From Cardiocondyla obscurior (lineage: Eukaryota; Arthropoda; Insecta; Hymenoptera; Formicidae), in assembly GCF_019399895.1 (NCBI RefSeq), contig NC_091880.1:2852001-2916000 (forward strand): a stretch of DNA of 64,000 bases. Direction: 5' to 3'. Position numbers and translations under genes: made by a program. Position 1 is the first letter of the stretch. Each line of letters begins with the position of its first letter. Shown piece after piece: positions 14,101-25,321 of the stretch. The notes beneath the pieces were generated by a model. It did not search any database and had not been told where the DNA came from. It saw only the letters and a list, made by a program, of their open reading frames with translations.

Positions 14101-17100
14101 AGCGTCTGCTTCCGGTACGGCTCGGAAACAAAGCCGAGAAAGAGATAAAGGGACGAGAAAAAGGGAATAAGAGAGAGAGAGCGAGCGAGAGAGAGTCCGT
14201 TGCCTTTGCTCTCCAAGTCCTCTGGCCAGTTTATGCGCTCCTCGCGATTCGCGGCTCCTCGAAATCGCGTAATTACCGATCTTTCGCGACGGTCTTTGTA
14301 TCGAAACATCTGTCGCTCGTCGACGAAGGCGCGAATTAAATAAAGAAATAACTGCGGCTTTCCCACGGACGGCTCGTTTAAATACGCTGCGGTATATATC
14401 GCAAACACTAATTATTTAACTGACCTCCGCGTAATTTTCATTTATTTAGATATTTCACTAAAAAGATGAGACATAGTGCTTGAGAGGAAAATAAAAAAAA
14501 AAAAAAAATATATTATATAGGAAACCGATTAAAAATCCGAGATGTGAAAACCGATTAATTGGAAAGTGGAATAAACAATTTATAATATCTGATTATTTAG
14601 TCACCTTAATTTCGGAGACAGTACTTTTTAATGTAACAAATTGTAGTAGGCTAAGTCAAGCTTGAAATGTCGAAAGCCTTTAGTAATATTAAGAATTTAA
14701 CGTCAATTTTATATCGCGCATACACATGTGTTACGTACGCACGCGTATAGGCTCGTGTGTGCGTGTGGCCCACATATCCTAATATGCCGAGTTACGGTTA
14801 CGTGTGTCGTCGACGTAAAACCACGGCGAGGCGAGTTTCTCTACTTCCATTCAATCACACGTAATTGAGGCGACCAGGTCTTTTGTCGAGGTCCGCGTAC
14901 TCGTCAAAAACGTTTGACCCGTTTCTTCGCCCCGTCGCATTTAAGGGCATTTGCGCGCCCCGAAGAAATTCATATCGCGTGACTCCGCGGGCGAAGCTTC
15001 GATTTTTCTCTCATCCTCCGAACAGAACGGAGACTGGTTTTACGACGTGTTGGTAACACGTGAGAGAGAGAGAGAAAGAGAGAGAGAGAACCCCCGGTCG
15101 TTTCTGTGCGTAGCGAAAGGAAACGTCGCGATCGCGCGCGCGACGGCCGAGGATGGACCGACGTGCGTACGACTCGTCCGTCCGGATTGCTTCGTTATGT
15201 TAATTAGACCGTGCCTATGTTGTAACAGATGCGCGATGACGTCTAACTTAAACTCAAGTATTTGATGACGTTTCTTTTAAAGCAACTGGAAAGTGACAAG
15301 GTGTCATTCTAACTTCTCTCATAACGATTTGGAATTTATTTCACTTTTTCAGCTGTTAAAAATAATACGCGTTTCTTTCTTTTTTTTTTTTTCTTATTTA
15401 TTAGCTTGTACTAGCTATAAAAATTTAAATAAAATTGCTGCGTGAATCTAATTAAAAAATAAACCGCGTACGCTTAAATTTCTTTGAATAAATCGTTTTT
15501 TTTTCCCCTTCGTATTAAAAACCTTCATGGTTACATGCATAACTGAAAGGGAAAAATATCGACTTTCAAGAAAATCAACGTGACCCGACCATCAGATTGG
15601 TGAGAAGCACTTTCCCGTTGCTCGTAAAAAAAAATGAACACCAGCAAGTTCCACATATCGATCATCGGCGACCTTTTTCAAAAGCTGTCGCGTTCTGAGA
15701 AGCTAGCTCATAAACTATTAATCTGACCGAGAATAATGCCTTTGTCTTCGTTTATAAAAATAATGTTAAATTAATTTATGCTTTAGATATGCATTAATAA
15801 TCATAAAAAAAATCTTTTTTATTATCGAGAAAAATTAATTATTTATATTTCATTGTACAACGTTAAATTCACAGTATTCTCCTGATATTCTACATTTTAT
15901 TTGTGTAAGAAAAAAAAAGGGGGAAAAAAAATACAGTTGTGCTTGCGCTTTAAACCGCAATCAAGTAGCTTATTACTAGCGTGGCAGAAATAGAATTAGT
16001 CCAAACAATCAATGGATAGCTTATTCTCCCATCGAGTAAACTATTAATACCAATAGGTTGATTATAGTTGTCAGTTGGATCGAGTGCGTGGTTAAATTCT
16101 TGGAAATAGATAGGGAGCATCAAAGCTCTAAAACGGAGGGAAGAAACGGGAAAGGGCGAAAAGGGAAAGGTCGCTAAGATGGGACCAATTACCGTTATCG
16201 ATACGTTGTTTAGGGGTGCCGCGGAATCGAACGCTCGGTCGATACCGAGCCGGCGTGTGTGGAAATCGTAGATACCTTTACGAGCTTTGCTGACGCGATC
16301 GCCAGTAAAAGCTCGAGTCATTCGGCGGTCGGGCTCGTAAAATTCGGCATCGACACCGAGACACGCGCGCGATCGTGCGGTCCACTTGCCGATGGGTAGC
16401 TCCGAATATTGTAGAAACCGCGAGTCGAAATTTCCAGGACTGATATCGGTTGTCTTCCCCGAAAGCGTATCGGCCATCGTCCGCGGTAAAGAATTCGCAA
16501 TGATTCGCCGTTGCGCGATTTGCGCAGAAAACAGTCTGTCTTTACGACGGCGATACTCGGGAGCTTTCAATCATTGCTTGATTTTTAAATCAGGAACTAT
16601 AATAGTACTTTCTTTTTTTTTTTTCTTTTTCTTGCTAAATATATCTTCGAATCGATTGAAACAATGCGGAGTAAATTCCTTCCTATGCACCCGCTTCTTT
16701 TCTAAAGAGAGCATCACTGCACAGATTATTGTTTAAATTTATCGTTAAGCGCGTTGTTTTTCACCGAAATAACCAGTCGCGTACTCGCGGAGTAAACAAC
16801 TTTTAACGCATGGTCGCTGATGAAGTAGGATAAAAATGCGCAAATGAGAATAAAGAGGTATAATGCGAGAGCACTCACTTGAAAAGTCCTTTCCGTCGAA
16901 GAGGGCGGTGTAAGCGGTGAATGATGAATTTGCCGCGTAATTATAGGGGTCGAGGACGGACTCCTGCAGGACGGTGCTCTGGTTTCCCTGGCCTCCCTCT
17001 CGCACACCGAGCCCGGCGACCAGATTTCACTTTTTCTGCTACCGATACTCGACGATACGTCGCTCGGTTTCGTGCTGAGATTCAACGGCACTTCCTCCTC

Positions 17101-20100
17101 TGAAATAAAAATTCGTCCATTTTCGTTACTTGAGCGTTTCGTTTTATTCTCACTTAAAAAAAAATTACTTTACATTGCGAAGAATCTTTTTATTTAGGCT
17201 AATACAATTATATAAAACTCTTTAAACCCGCGCGCAAATGCAACACGACACATGTAAAAAACTTAACGGCGATGAGTATGTTAAACGCTCGTGTAGAATT
17301 ATTTAATCGTAAAGTTAATCGACCGCGGCTGTAACGGAAAGCATCATGAAACGAAAAAAAAATATCTCACAAAAAAAAAATAAAAAATAAAAAAGGGGGA
17401 GCAATAATTTATGATTGATCGTGTACCATCATGACTAAAGGCGGGGAAATTTTATAGTTTCGCACATCATATACATACATGCGCAGATAGCAATTAATTG
17501 ATCGTAATTAGTATCTGTACGACAGAGTCGAACGGCGACGATAAATGATGTCTCGTGTGACAACGTTGGTCGATCGATAGCACCCACTTACCAATAATTG
17601 CTCATTAATCGGTCTACCTTTTTTTTCTTTTTTTTTTTTTTTTGTAAAAGAGCACGTTTTAACCGCTCTGAAAAAGCTTTATACCGAGAACTTGGCTGAA
17701 TACAGGTTTGCTGGACTTACTCTTCAAAATCTAAATACTCAATTATTTTCATTGGATCTTTCACGCTTTTGTTTCTACATTCGTTTAAATCTCTTCCATT
17801 ATTTGAAACCCTTTAACAGCCGTAACGTTCAATAAAATCTCACCAAATTTAGCCTTCTCCGGCGTGCATCTTCGGGGTGATCCGGGACGCGCCGGACTTA
17901 GAGGTTCCGAATGAATAGGTGAGCAATTCGTGACCGGTGTTGTCTGTTGGGACGGGATTCTCGTAGGCGGGAGCAAAGAATGTGGCAGCAGCAGGCCCAT
18001 GTGACGAGCCCACCAGGCACCCCCAGATGCCCCATAACCGCCGTACATTAGACCGCAACGCATGTCTGAGACAACAAAAGTAACAATACTGAGCTCGAAG
18101 CGTAGAATTTAGAAGTGTGATAATTTTTGTGGAAGAGAAAATTTACAAAATTGTTATACATTTGCAAAATGTCATGCAGGGCACCTTAACGAGACAGAAA
18201 AAAGAAATTCTTATATAAGTAAAGGAGGAATGCGTAAAAACAGTATTTTACAAAGTTTATTTATTTGATTAATTAAAAAAAAAAAAGAAAAAAATATATA
18301 TATACAATATCTTGCTGCTCGGTTAGAGATCATTAAATACATTCAGGTTACGTAATATCAAAAATATCTCCCTCACCCGCGTCATTCGTTCTATCGCGAC
18401 TTACCTCGCGCGGCAACGCTAGCGCTGAGTGGTAAACCCTGTAGTCTCAGATCGGGATTGTAATTCGACACGAGGGTGAAGGCGCTGAAACGATCGGGAA
18501 CGGGTTGACAAAGGCCCGAAGGTGCGTTCGTGGAGGCGATGGTGCTTGAGCTGCTTCCCGGTACACCTGGGCTCCAAGGCGAGGACGGTAGCGTGATTAT
18601 GCTGGGGCTGCCTGGTGGCGAGAGGGTAGCCGGGGGTGACAAAGCGCCCGCCGGAACTCCCACGGGATTGCAATGAAGTTCCGGTTTCATGTGCCAAGTT
18701 CGAGGTACCGCTTCTATTACGAGAGAGAAAGAGAAAAGAGAAAGAGAGAGTAAATACTTTGCTTATCATCTTTATATCCCCGCGGGATATGCTCGGAATA
18801 TAAGAATAAATTTTGTAAACCGCCGACTACTGCGCCGTATTTGTTTCAAGCAAGTTTTTCCCCATACTTTAGAGTACTTTTTCAAGCACTTAAAATAAAA
18901 CAAATGGTTTTTGCGTATGTATATACATGTAAGTTGAAACTAGCTAAATTGATAATTTCGTTTTTATCACTCACGTGCCAAAATGTATAATGTGCTAAGG
19001 TTATTAGAAGTAATGGCCTTTAATTAGAACAATTAAAAAAAAAAACATCTTTATTCAGGAACAACAGCGTTGTTTGGCTAACACGGAAACTTTTATTCCG
19101 TGCGTTTTGTATCTCGTATGCTCGATAGCGAAAATGATAACCGAAAGGCTTGTAGAATACAAAGTTTCGAAAATTTACATTGACAATAAGTGCAAGTTAC
19201 ATATCGCGTAAAAACATAAGTAAAGACTGTGTTCAGGGAACGCGTTTATTACGTGCATACGTAAAACATATACGTTAACAGAGACATGAATAATACATAG
19301 AGCCTCGGAGCGGATCCTTTCGTGATACATTAAATCTGATCTGCCGATCGCGATCGAAATCTCCCGATCGCATAAATAGTTTAAAATCACGGCTTAATCA
19401 AACGCGCGGATCGGAAATGTTCTAAAAATAAGAACGTTGCGCCGCAACGTGTATCTTAAGTTTCGAATTCCAAACGCGTTTCGTTAACGCATGAAAGCCC
19501 CCGTAAATGCAAATTCTACTTCTACTTCATATATTATTTGTAATAAAACATTTTACGCACAAACGTACGATTTTACATTAACGAAATATCAATTTATCAC
19601 TTTATACAAAATAATTATAAATAAATATTAAAAGTCTCAAATACGAAATTATCGCGATTCAAATCAACTCTCTGTAATTACACGTTATGTTTTTTTTTTT
19701 ACACGCAATTTAAAGATTTCTTATCCACGCCGGGGCTTCAAAATTGATCGTGCCGTCTAAGCGTTACGGAATAATTAATCGCGATACACGTCCCGCGGAT
19801 CAAGATGCGGCAAATCATTTATCACATTCGTAACTAATCGGAGATCGAGCCGCGGCACAACCCCACCGTAGCCACCTAAATCACATGGTTCTTTTATCTC
19901 GTCCGATGGATAACAGAGAATTAGGAATGCGAGTCCGAGCTCCATATTCATAACAATTGTTCGGTCAGAGGCGTATTTAAACCGTTGCAGATGTCTATCG
20001 TGCGGCGATCTTGCGCATCGATGAATACGGAATGTTCGTGCACGCTGCGTGTTAACGCAGGCACGGTCGACGTTTAGCGTATTGTCGGCAGCGTCATTTT

Positions 20101-23100
20101 ACGCGTAGCAGATTCGCAACGGAATAAAGAAGGCAGAGGCAAAAAAAAAAAAAAAAAATAAAGAAAAAAAGCGGAATTTACGCGCGAAAGGGCGAACGCG
20201 CGGGAAAGAAATCACGAACGCGCCGGCTGGTTGTCGGCCAGCGAAATGAATTATAAATCGTGCGTGCGCGACTCACGACGGGTATCAGACGGACGTATCG
20301 AGAGGCGAGATTCTAATCGCGCGAGGTCGGGCAGATGTGATTGCTCGACGGCGGCTCCGCATCGCGACATGTTCGCGATAAAATGTCCCGGCCGCGACTG
20401 TTCGACGTAAACTCGACGGGACAGGCTTTCAAAAAGCAAATGCCGATCAGCCTCGCGTTGTAGCGATAATCAGCGGTAATGAAATAAATACATTTATTTG
20501 CACGCGGGTCGTTCCCCGTCACGCGATACGCGCGATCCCGCGCTGATTTCTCAAGCTGTCTCGAAAATTCAGCGTTCAGCGTGTCGGCCGAGGAGAAAAG
20601 TGCAATCTGCCGCGGTATTGACGACCTTCTCTTTTCCCCTTTTTCACGTACCCGATACATTCTGTAGAAGAAAGAAAAAAATATTTCGTTTAAAAGTAAT
20701 TCCGTTGCGTGCAAAATTTTATTAAAAAACAAAAAAAATTAATTAAGGGAAATTGTGTATTAATTTGTGAGCTTGTAATAACGCATTGGTGAAGGAGATA
20801 ATTTTTAACGTTCCGCAAACAAACGAATAATTAACAAGATAGAGCACGATGCGAGCGCAATTACTCGCCGACGCGGGCGATTTGTAGGACACGCGAATGA
20901 GCGAGTGGAAATAGAAATAGCGATTTCGCGTGGAACGTACGGTTTGTTGGGAAAGTCAATGATAACTCGCGAAGTAAATCACTGGCTCGAAGGTCCCACC
21001 ACTTCGATAAGGATCGCGTCTGGACATAAACTACGACTAATAACCGCTACTCGTTGTTTGAATAAATCTGTAATGCATTCGTACGAACATTTTTACATAA
21101 TTCATGCGCGAACGCATCGGCAGCGAGAATTTGTTACTCGTTTCCATAGATAACGGTGCACGATGTAGTTCCCCGCCAATCGCCGGAGACTTCTTATTGC
21201 GAATTTGAGTTACTGCTCCTCGGTTTGGGAGCGAATTGAAAAGGGAAACGAGCTCATCGCGATGCGTTCGACATAGTAAAAAAAAAAAGCACGCCGCTGA
21301 TAAGAGTCATATAATTTTTTTTTTTTTTTTTTCGGCGGATAGCTTAAATTGTAGTTTAGCGAGGAAAAAAAAAACCAAACAAGAGAGGATCGAACGTGTA
21401 AGATGTATTGACCTTCAAGTCTAATAAATTGTTATGAAAATGTATGAGATTAGAACGCGAGAAATGGTTCGGCTTACGAGATGAAATACATATGTAACGA
21501 ACGTGTGTCGTAGAAATTTCGTTTTGTTAAACCGTAAACGGGAAAACTGCTCGGGAGTCACGACACACGGCGTTTTCCTGTTGAAATTCGAGGCCTCGAT
21601 GTTAGATGGACACGTATTTAGACAGGTGAGGCCAATTCAACGATATATCACGCTGCACTTCTGCGTTGTTATCGTCCATGCATCATGTCACCCGCAGAAT
21701 AAAGAACCATACACTGCTAGTTGCGCGTATGAGAATAAATCATGAGCGCCGCGAGCCCGATTTCCTTTTAATTTTGCGCGACGACAAGCGGTGAATAATA
21801 TCAAACAGAAATGTCGAAACGTTACGTGTTCCAGAAAAAAAAAAAAAGAAAGAGGAAAAAGAGAGAGAGAAAAAAAAAAACTACAATGTATAAATAAAAA
21901 TATTGGATCACGCAAAACCAGAAACGTAACGATATGTAACGTAAAGTTAAAAATGTTACATAGAACCTACCGCGTGCGTTCGCTATTGATTAACTTAATT
22001 ATTATCGATTGGTCAGAACAAATAAAGAAACAAAGGTACAGGTAAATTCATAAATAATATATTCCGTCGCGGATCGTTTCGACTATTAGCGTTCAGATAT
22101 CGTGAAATTTTCCTTTTTTTTCTGTCTCTGTTCTATTTTTTTTTTTTTTTACGATCTTCGGTAACGAATTATTGTTAAGACAGACGGTAAATAAACTGCA
22201 GAGCCGTGCCGTATGCGATAATCGATGCAATAACAAAAATCTTCGATTAATGATAAAGATTGATGATAAAGATTGATTGGTTCAGCGCGTGGGCACTTGT
22301 GGAAACACGTTGCCTCAACAGATTCGAGGTACATTAACTACGTCACTTCTTAATTTCACACTTGAGGCTGGGGACGTGTTCTTGCATCCATACGAAATGA
22401 ATTCCGAGTCAATGAGTCGTTCGTGTTTTTATCGGCGAAATTAATAGCGGCCAGATGGGACTCTTTTAATTATCGATTAATCATTTTAGACTGGCGCAGC
22501 ATTTTTGTGAATGGAAAACGTTTCTTTAATTCACGCGAGGATTCGGAATCGAAAAAGAAAAAAAAAAAATATATACATCTGTTTGTGATTACGTTATATT
22601 GACGGAAATTTCCAATCGTGCACTTGGTAAATTTTTTATTCCGCGTCAACGTGCGTATTTCGCTCTAAGAAACGTCCAAATATCAATGAGGAGACAACCT
22701 GCCAATTAGCGAATCAATTAATTGATAATAAATGGAGCCTTTAGGCCCCGTGAACGGCGAGCCTTGTTTACTCGTTAATTATGAAAGTAACTACCATTGC
22801 AACGACTCATCGTGAAATCTCGAAAAACAATCATGAATATTTACAGGAAGCCTTGATTAAGCTGTGTGAACAAGTGTCAGATGTTCTTTTCACCTGAGCC
22901 ACTTTAAGTCGGATTTTTGGACTTACGAGCTACATTTTCCAACGGAGATTAAAATAAGCATTTGGCTTTAGATAGCAGGCGATATAGTTTAGTAATATTA
23001 TACAAATTAAGTAGCATTGTGCACTTTAATAAATTAAAATATTCCTTTTAATCTATTTATAAAAAAATCTAACGCACGCTCTCGAAAATTTGTAAGAATA

Positions 23101-25003
23101 CGATTATGCCATATTTTATTAAAAAAATTTTTTTAACGCAGTAAAAAAATTGATGGTATATGTTAGTTATTTTATGTAAGCGAGTAAAGTGCAACGATGT
23201 TTTAGAAATTTACACATGTTTCTAACAGTAATATTTGCATTCATGATGCGTTTAAAATGCCGAGCTATTCTAATGCCTCGTGCTTCGGTTATCATCGGCG
23301 GCAGCTTATCCTCGGTATAACTTTTTCGCTTTTGCTTACGATAATACACGCGCGACGCTAAAATCTTTCATTTATTTAAAAAGCCATGCGCTTTACAAAG
23401 GTATATCTAAGCGTTACTCGCATTCTATTAAATCTAATCGTCCGTAAAAAACAGAAACACGAGCACGGAAATGAATATAAATTTACAGATATACAAAATA
23501 TCGATAGATAATTTGACAAAAAAGTGTAATGAAAGAGATATCCATTTGGAGTATATTTGAATTTCGAGGATGCAAATTCGGGGTATCTGCGCAGTGACTA
23601 AAAAGTTAAATAAAATTTTATTGAATCGCAGATGTATCAGCTGAGGTTCACATCTGAAATTATAGAGCAGCAAACGCAAAAACAGAAATGTCGAACATTC
23701 ATGTCGTCTGTTAGAACAGATTACGCAAACAATCTGTGAGTTTCTTTTTTTTTTTTGTTTCTTTTTTTTTTTTTTTTAGAAAAGTTTACACGAAATCAGT
23801 ATCGGAAATTATGTCTGTAGAACCGCAAACGTATATCTTAGCAGTGTAAATTCGCTAAGAAAATGCGACGAGATCTTAGAACTTTTTGAATATTCGAGCT
23901 AAAGTAAATCGTGACGACCGAAACATTTTCTGAGGACACAGTTTTATTTACATGCGAAACAAAACAAGATACAGGCGGACTTCGTGCATACCTTTTTCAA
24001 AATCGTCATTATTATAGCATATAATTTTTAACAGATACTTTCGCGTTGCAAAGAAATGGCGATAGACATGCAAATTTATCCGTTTAAAATGTACGCGATG
24101 CGCACCGTTTAAAATGTTAAACGCCAAAATAATCGCCGAATACAGAGTTGACGAATATAAGAGCGATTTGGAAGACCGAAACGTTTAAGACGCGGTGATA
24201 AAGATCAGGTGCGGATATCGGCGGGAAAAGAAAAAAAAAAAAAAAAAAAAAAAACACGCAAGTGACTACTTTCGACTTCTGATAAGACTCACGGTTGACG
24301 TCGTGGAAAATTACGACGGAGGTTAAAACGTTAAATCATTTTTAAATTATCGTCACGCTGAATGGAAATGTGAAAAATCAAATTCGATCGGCGGGCACGC
24401 CGATGACGGATGCGGCATGTTTTTATGGAAGATAAGCTCATTGTTACTCACGTTCGCTCATGTTTTCCATAATCGGCAGATTCGTGGCCGTGCTAGCCTT
24501 CAATGCGTAATTCGATCTTGTATCATGAAAAGAAAGTGTTGCGCGCACTTTTATTTATCCACGAAATCACAGAACGCGCGAGTGAATCAAGTTCCGATAT
24601 TCCACGCAAGGGCTACGTTACCGAGAATTCAACTTGTTGACGTGTCTAACAGCGAATGAAGCCTCGTACCGCGAATTTTATGACTTTTCTTTAGCGACCA
24701 CAAGCCGTAATTCACCGGAGCTGTAGCAGACGAGAGATCCGTAGGACACGTAGAACGCGAACGAAATGTAACTCTCGGCAGGTGCGCGCGATGAAAAAAG
24801 CGCGACTAAGTTTACCGGAGAGTTAAGCGAGTCGACGGTCGTCACGTGCTATCGCGATGATTATCAACTGGCGGCGTGTCGTTTCGTGTTCGAAGATACT
24901 GTACCTGATCCTTTACTTACTATTTACTTACATAGAACGTGTTAACGCGTTTACAGTTAACACGCTTTTTTTAATCTATATAGATTCTTTACTCACCACA
25001 CAT
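1805..25003 (-). CDS. sens: senseless (Gfi-1 family) zinc-finger transcription factor, six coding exons
   Basis: Spliced coding sequence join(25003-24997, 18713-18405, 18065-17844, 17099-16879, 12324-12174, 2115-1805) on the minus strand. All introns are GT-AG, all phases agree, and 1221 nt encode 406 residues. Residues 4-175 are rich in Pro, Ser and Gly. EEEVPLNLS (180-188) resembles a CtBP-binding motif. Four C2H2 fingers lie at about 254-274, 282-302, 310-330 and 338-359, followed by a 47-residue Gln/Pro-containing tail. The fingers carry the Gfi-1/Senseless signatures [46 protein letters not shown] and QRKVDLRRH. In flies Senseless is a nuclear DNA-binding protein that acts with proneural bHLH proteins to specify sensory organ precursors and some neurons; the same role here is inferred. 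Fly Sens is about 541 residues, so this model is shorter, mainly N-terminally. An extra 5' exon remains possible. Confidence 0.9.
3531..3548. repeat. (GA)9 microsatellite
   Basis: Nine GA units in sens intron 5. Confidence 0.9.
6256..6277. repeat. T11-G11 compound homopolymer
   Basis: Eleven T directly followed by eleven G. It is the only long G run I see in the window. Confidence 0.9.
12000..12027. repeat. (TTTTA)n short tandem repeat
   Basis: About four TTTTA units followed by a T run in sens intron 4-5 territory, just outside exon 5. Confidence 0.85.
12174..12324 (-). CDS. sens: sens coding exon 5: zinc fingers 1 and 2
   Basis: The acceptor TTACAATAG ends at 12325 and the donor CACACCG|GTGAGTC follows 12174. 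It encodes residues 254-303 plus a split Gly. Finger 1 has Cys254/Cys257 and His270/His274 ([21 protein letters not shown]). Finger 2 has Cys282/Cys285 and His298/His302 ([21 protein letters not shown]). The linkers are SDTRPYP and TGEKPHK. Apart from a few positions this is the same as vertebrate Gfi-1 fingers 3-4 as I recall them, making it the most diagnostic exon in the window. Confidence 0.97.
12325..16878 (-). other. sens intron 4 (4.6 kb)
   Basis: GT-AG phase-0 intron just before finger 1. It holds a CpG-rich block at about 13.0-14.35 kb, GA-rich tracts (14167-14195, 15061-15090), one TAAATCAC site (12652-12659) and a 206-codon sense-strand frame (15950-16570) with no recognised domain. 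Nothing else was supported. Confidence 0.8.
15061..15090. repeat. (GA)n tract
   Basis: Fourteen GA-like units with one interruption, in sens intron 4. Confidence 0.85.
16879..17099 (-). CDS. sens: sens coding exon 4: PLNLS motif and linker to the zinc fingers
   Basis: The acceptor is TATTTCAG (17101-17100) and the donor TTTTCAA|GTGAGTGC follows 16879. It encodes residues 180-253: EEEVPLNLSTKPSDVSSSIG, RKSEIWSPGSVCERE, a basic/Ser-Pro stretch and SSTERTFQ. PLNLS is an accepted variant of the PxDLS motif that docks the co-repressor CtBP. The exon ends in phase 0, so ERTFQ is followed directly by CKQCGKAF of finger 1, matching the ERSFDCKICGKSF junction in Gfi-1. That match is strong support for the splice. 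Confidence 0.9.
17100..17843 (-). other. sens intron 3 (744 bp)
   Basis: GT-AG intron splitting Glu180. AT-rich with a T tract around 17620-17643. No gene or site was recognised. Confidence 0.82.
17844..18065 (-). CDS. sens: sens coding exon 3: Gly/aromatic-rich and Pro-rich linker
   Basis: The acceptor GTCTCAG ends at 18066 and the donor AAATTTG|GTGAGATT follows 17844. It encodes residues 106 (split Asp) to 180 (split Glu), including MRCGLMYGGYGASGGAWWAR, PTRIPSQQTTPVTNCSPIHS and CTPEKAKF. Exon length is 222 nt with 2 and 1 split bases, which joins exactly to exons 2 and 4. No named domain was recognised. Confidence 0.82.
18066..18404 (-). other. sens intron 2 (339 bp)
   Basis: GT-AG intron splitting Asp106. 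AT-rich with an A-rich run and (TA) tract near 18276-18305. Nothing else was seen. Confidence 0.82.
18405..18713 (-). CDS. sens: sens coding exon 2: Pro/Ser-rich N-terminal region
   Basis: The acceptor is CGTAATAG at 18714-18715 and the donor is CGAG|GTAAGT after 18405. The exon encodes residues 3 (split) to 106 (split): AVPRTWHMKPELHCNPVGV, several SPP/SPW-type repeats (LSPPATLSPPGSPS, SSPWSPGVPGSSSS) and then VPDRFSAFTLVSNYNPDLRL. The Ser-Pro pairs suggest a flexible segment open to proline-directed phosphorylation; that is inference. A second frame is open over most of the exon (18769-18419) but does not join the downstream exons in phase. Confidence 0.8.
18714..24996 (-). other. sens intron 1 (6.3 kb)
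   Basis: GT-AG intron between the ATG-TGT-G segment and exon 2, splitting Glu3. It contains a CpG-rich block at about 20.0-20.6 kb, two TAAATCAC sites (19877-19884 and 20975-20982), a 13-bp tandem duplication at 22251-22276, an A23 run at 24232-24254 and CACGTG at 24842-24847. Large first introns next to the promoter often hold enhancers; that use here is inferred. No nested gene was recognised. Confidence 0.6.
22251..22276. repeat. 13-bp tandem duplication
   Basis: TGATAAAGATTGA occurs twice head to tail in sens intron 1. Each copy carries a GATAA core. Confidence 0.9.
24997..25003 (-). CDS. sens: sens coding exon 1: start codon micro-segment (Met-Cys-Glu)
   Basis: The minus strand reads ATG TGT G and then a strong donor, GTGAGTAAAG. 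The exon ends with one base over, which exactly suits exon 2 (first bases AA, giving GAA, Glu3). The same frame has a TGA 19 codons upstream (25060-25058) and no other ATG between, so this is the first in-frame start. The alternative is Met11 inside exon 2, which would give 396 residues. The exon's untranslated part probably continues upstream. Inference from splice signals and phase; RNA evidence is not available here. Confidence 0.6.
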
Positions 25004-25040
25004 CACGTTCGGGTCTTGTGCCAATGCGTGAACGAATGCG

Positions 25041-25061
25041 TTAAAATTGCACGACGTTCAT
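25041..25061 (-). promoter_or_regulatory. candidate upstream ORF 2 in the sens leader (6 codons)
   Basis: The minus strand reads ATG AAC GTC GTG CAA TTT TAA, ending 38 nt before the proposed sens start. If the leader is as inferred, scanning ribosomes would meet this ATG first. Its frame differs from the sens frame. Confidence 0.35.
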
Positions 25062-25321
25062 CGAGCCGGCGCACTCTTTCCGACGGCGGTCCCCGCGCAC
25101 TAGAGCCTCTTTTCAGATCAGTTCCGGTCACACAGATTACTTCGGCGAACGTCGAACTATCTGGCACACGCCTGCTCCCTTCCCGCACAGATATACCTTC
25201 GCGGAAGCGCGCGGTCCCTAGACCTTCGTTAGGTTCGCGAGATCAAAGTCTTCTCTCGGCGACGATCTTGGAACCGGTTCCGTTCACCACCGATCGGCCG
25301 GCCGCAGTCTCTTTCCGCGAG

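Noticed and set aside
18419..18769. Alternative minus-strand frame over sens exon 2
   Set aside because: Its phase does not join exons 1 or 3. The chosen frame joins both.
25003..25188. Minus-strand frame ending at the sens start (non-ATG start)
   Set aside because: It begins at a GTG codon, ends in TGA overlapping the sens ATG, and has no recognised domain. It is treated as leader.
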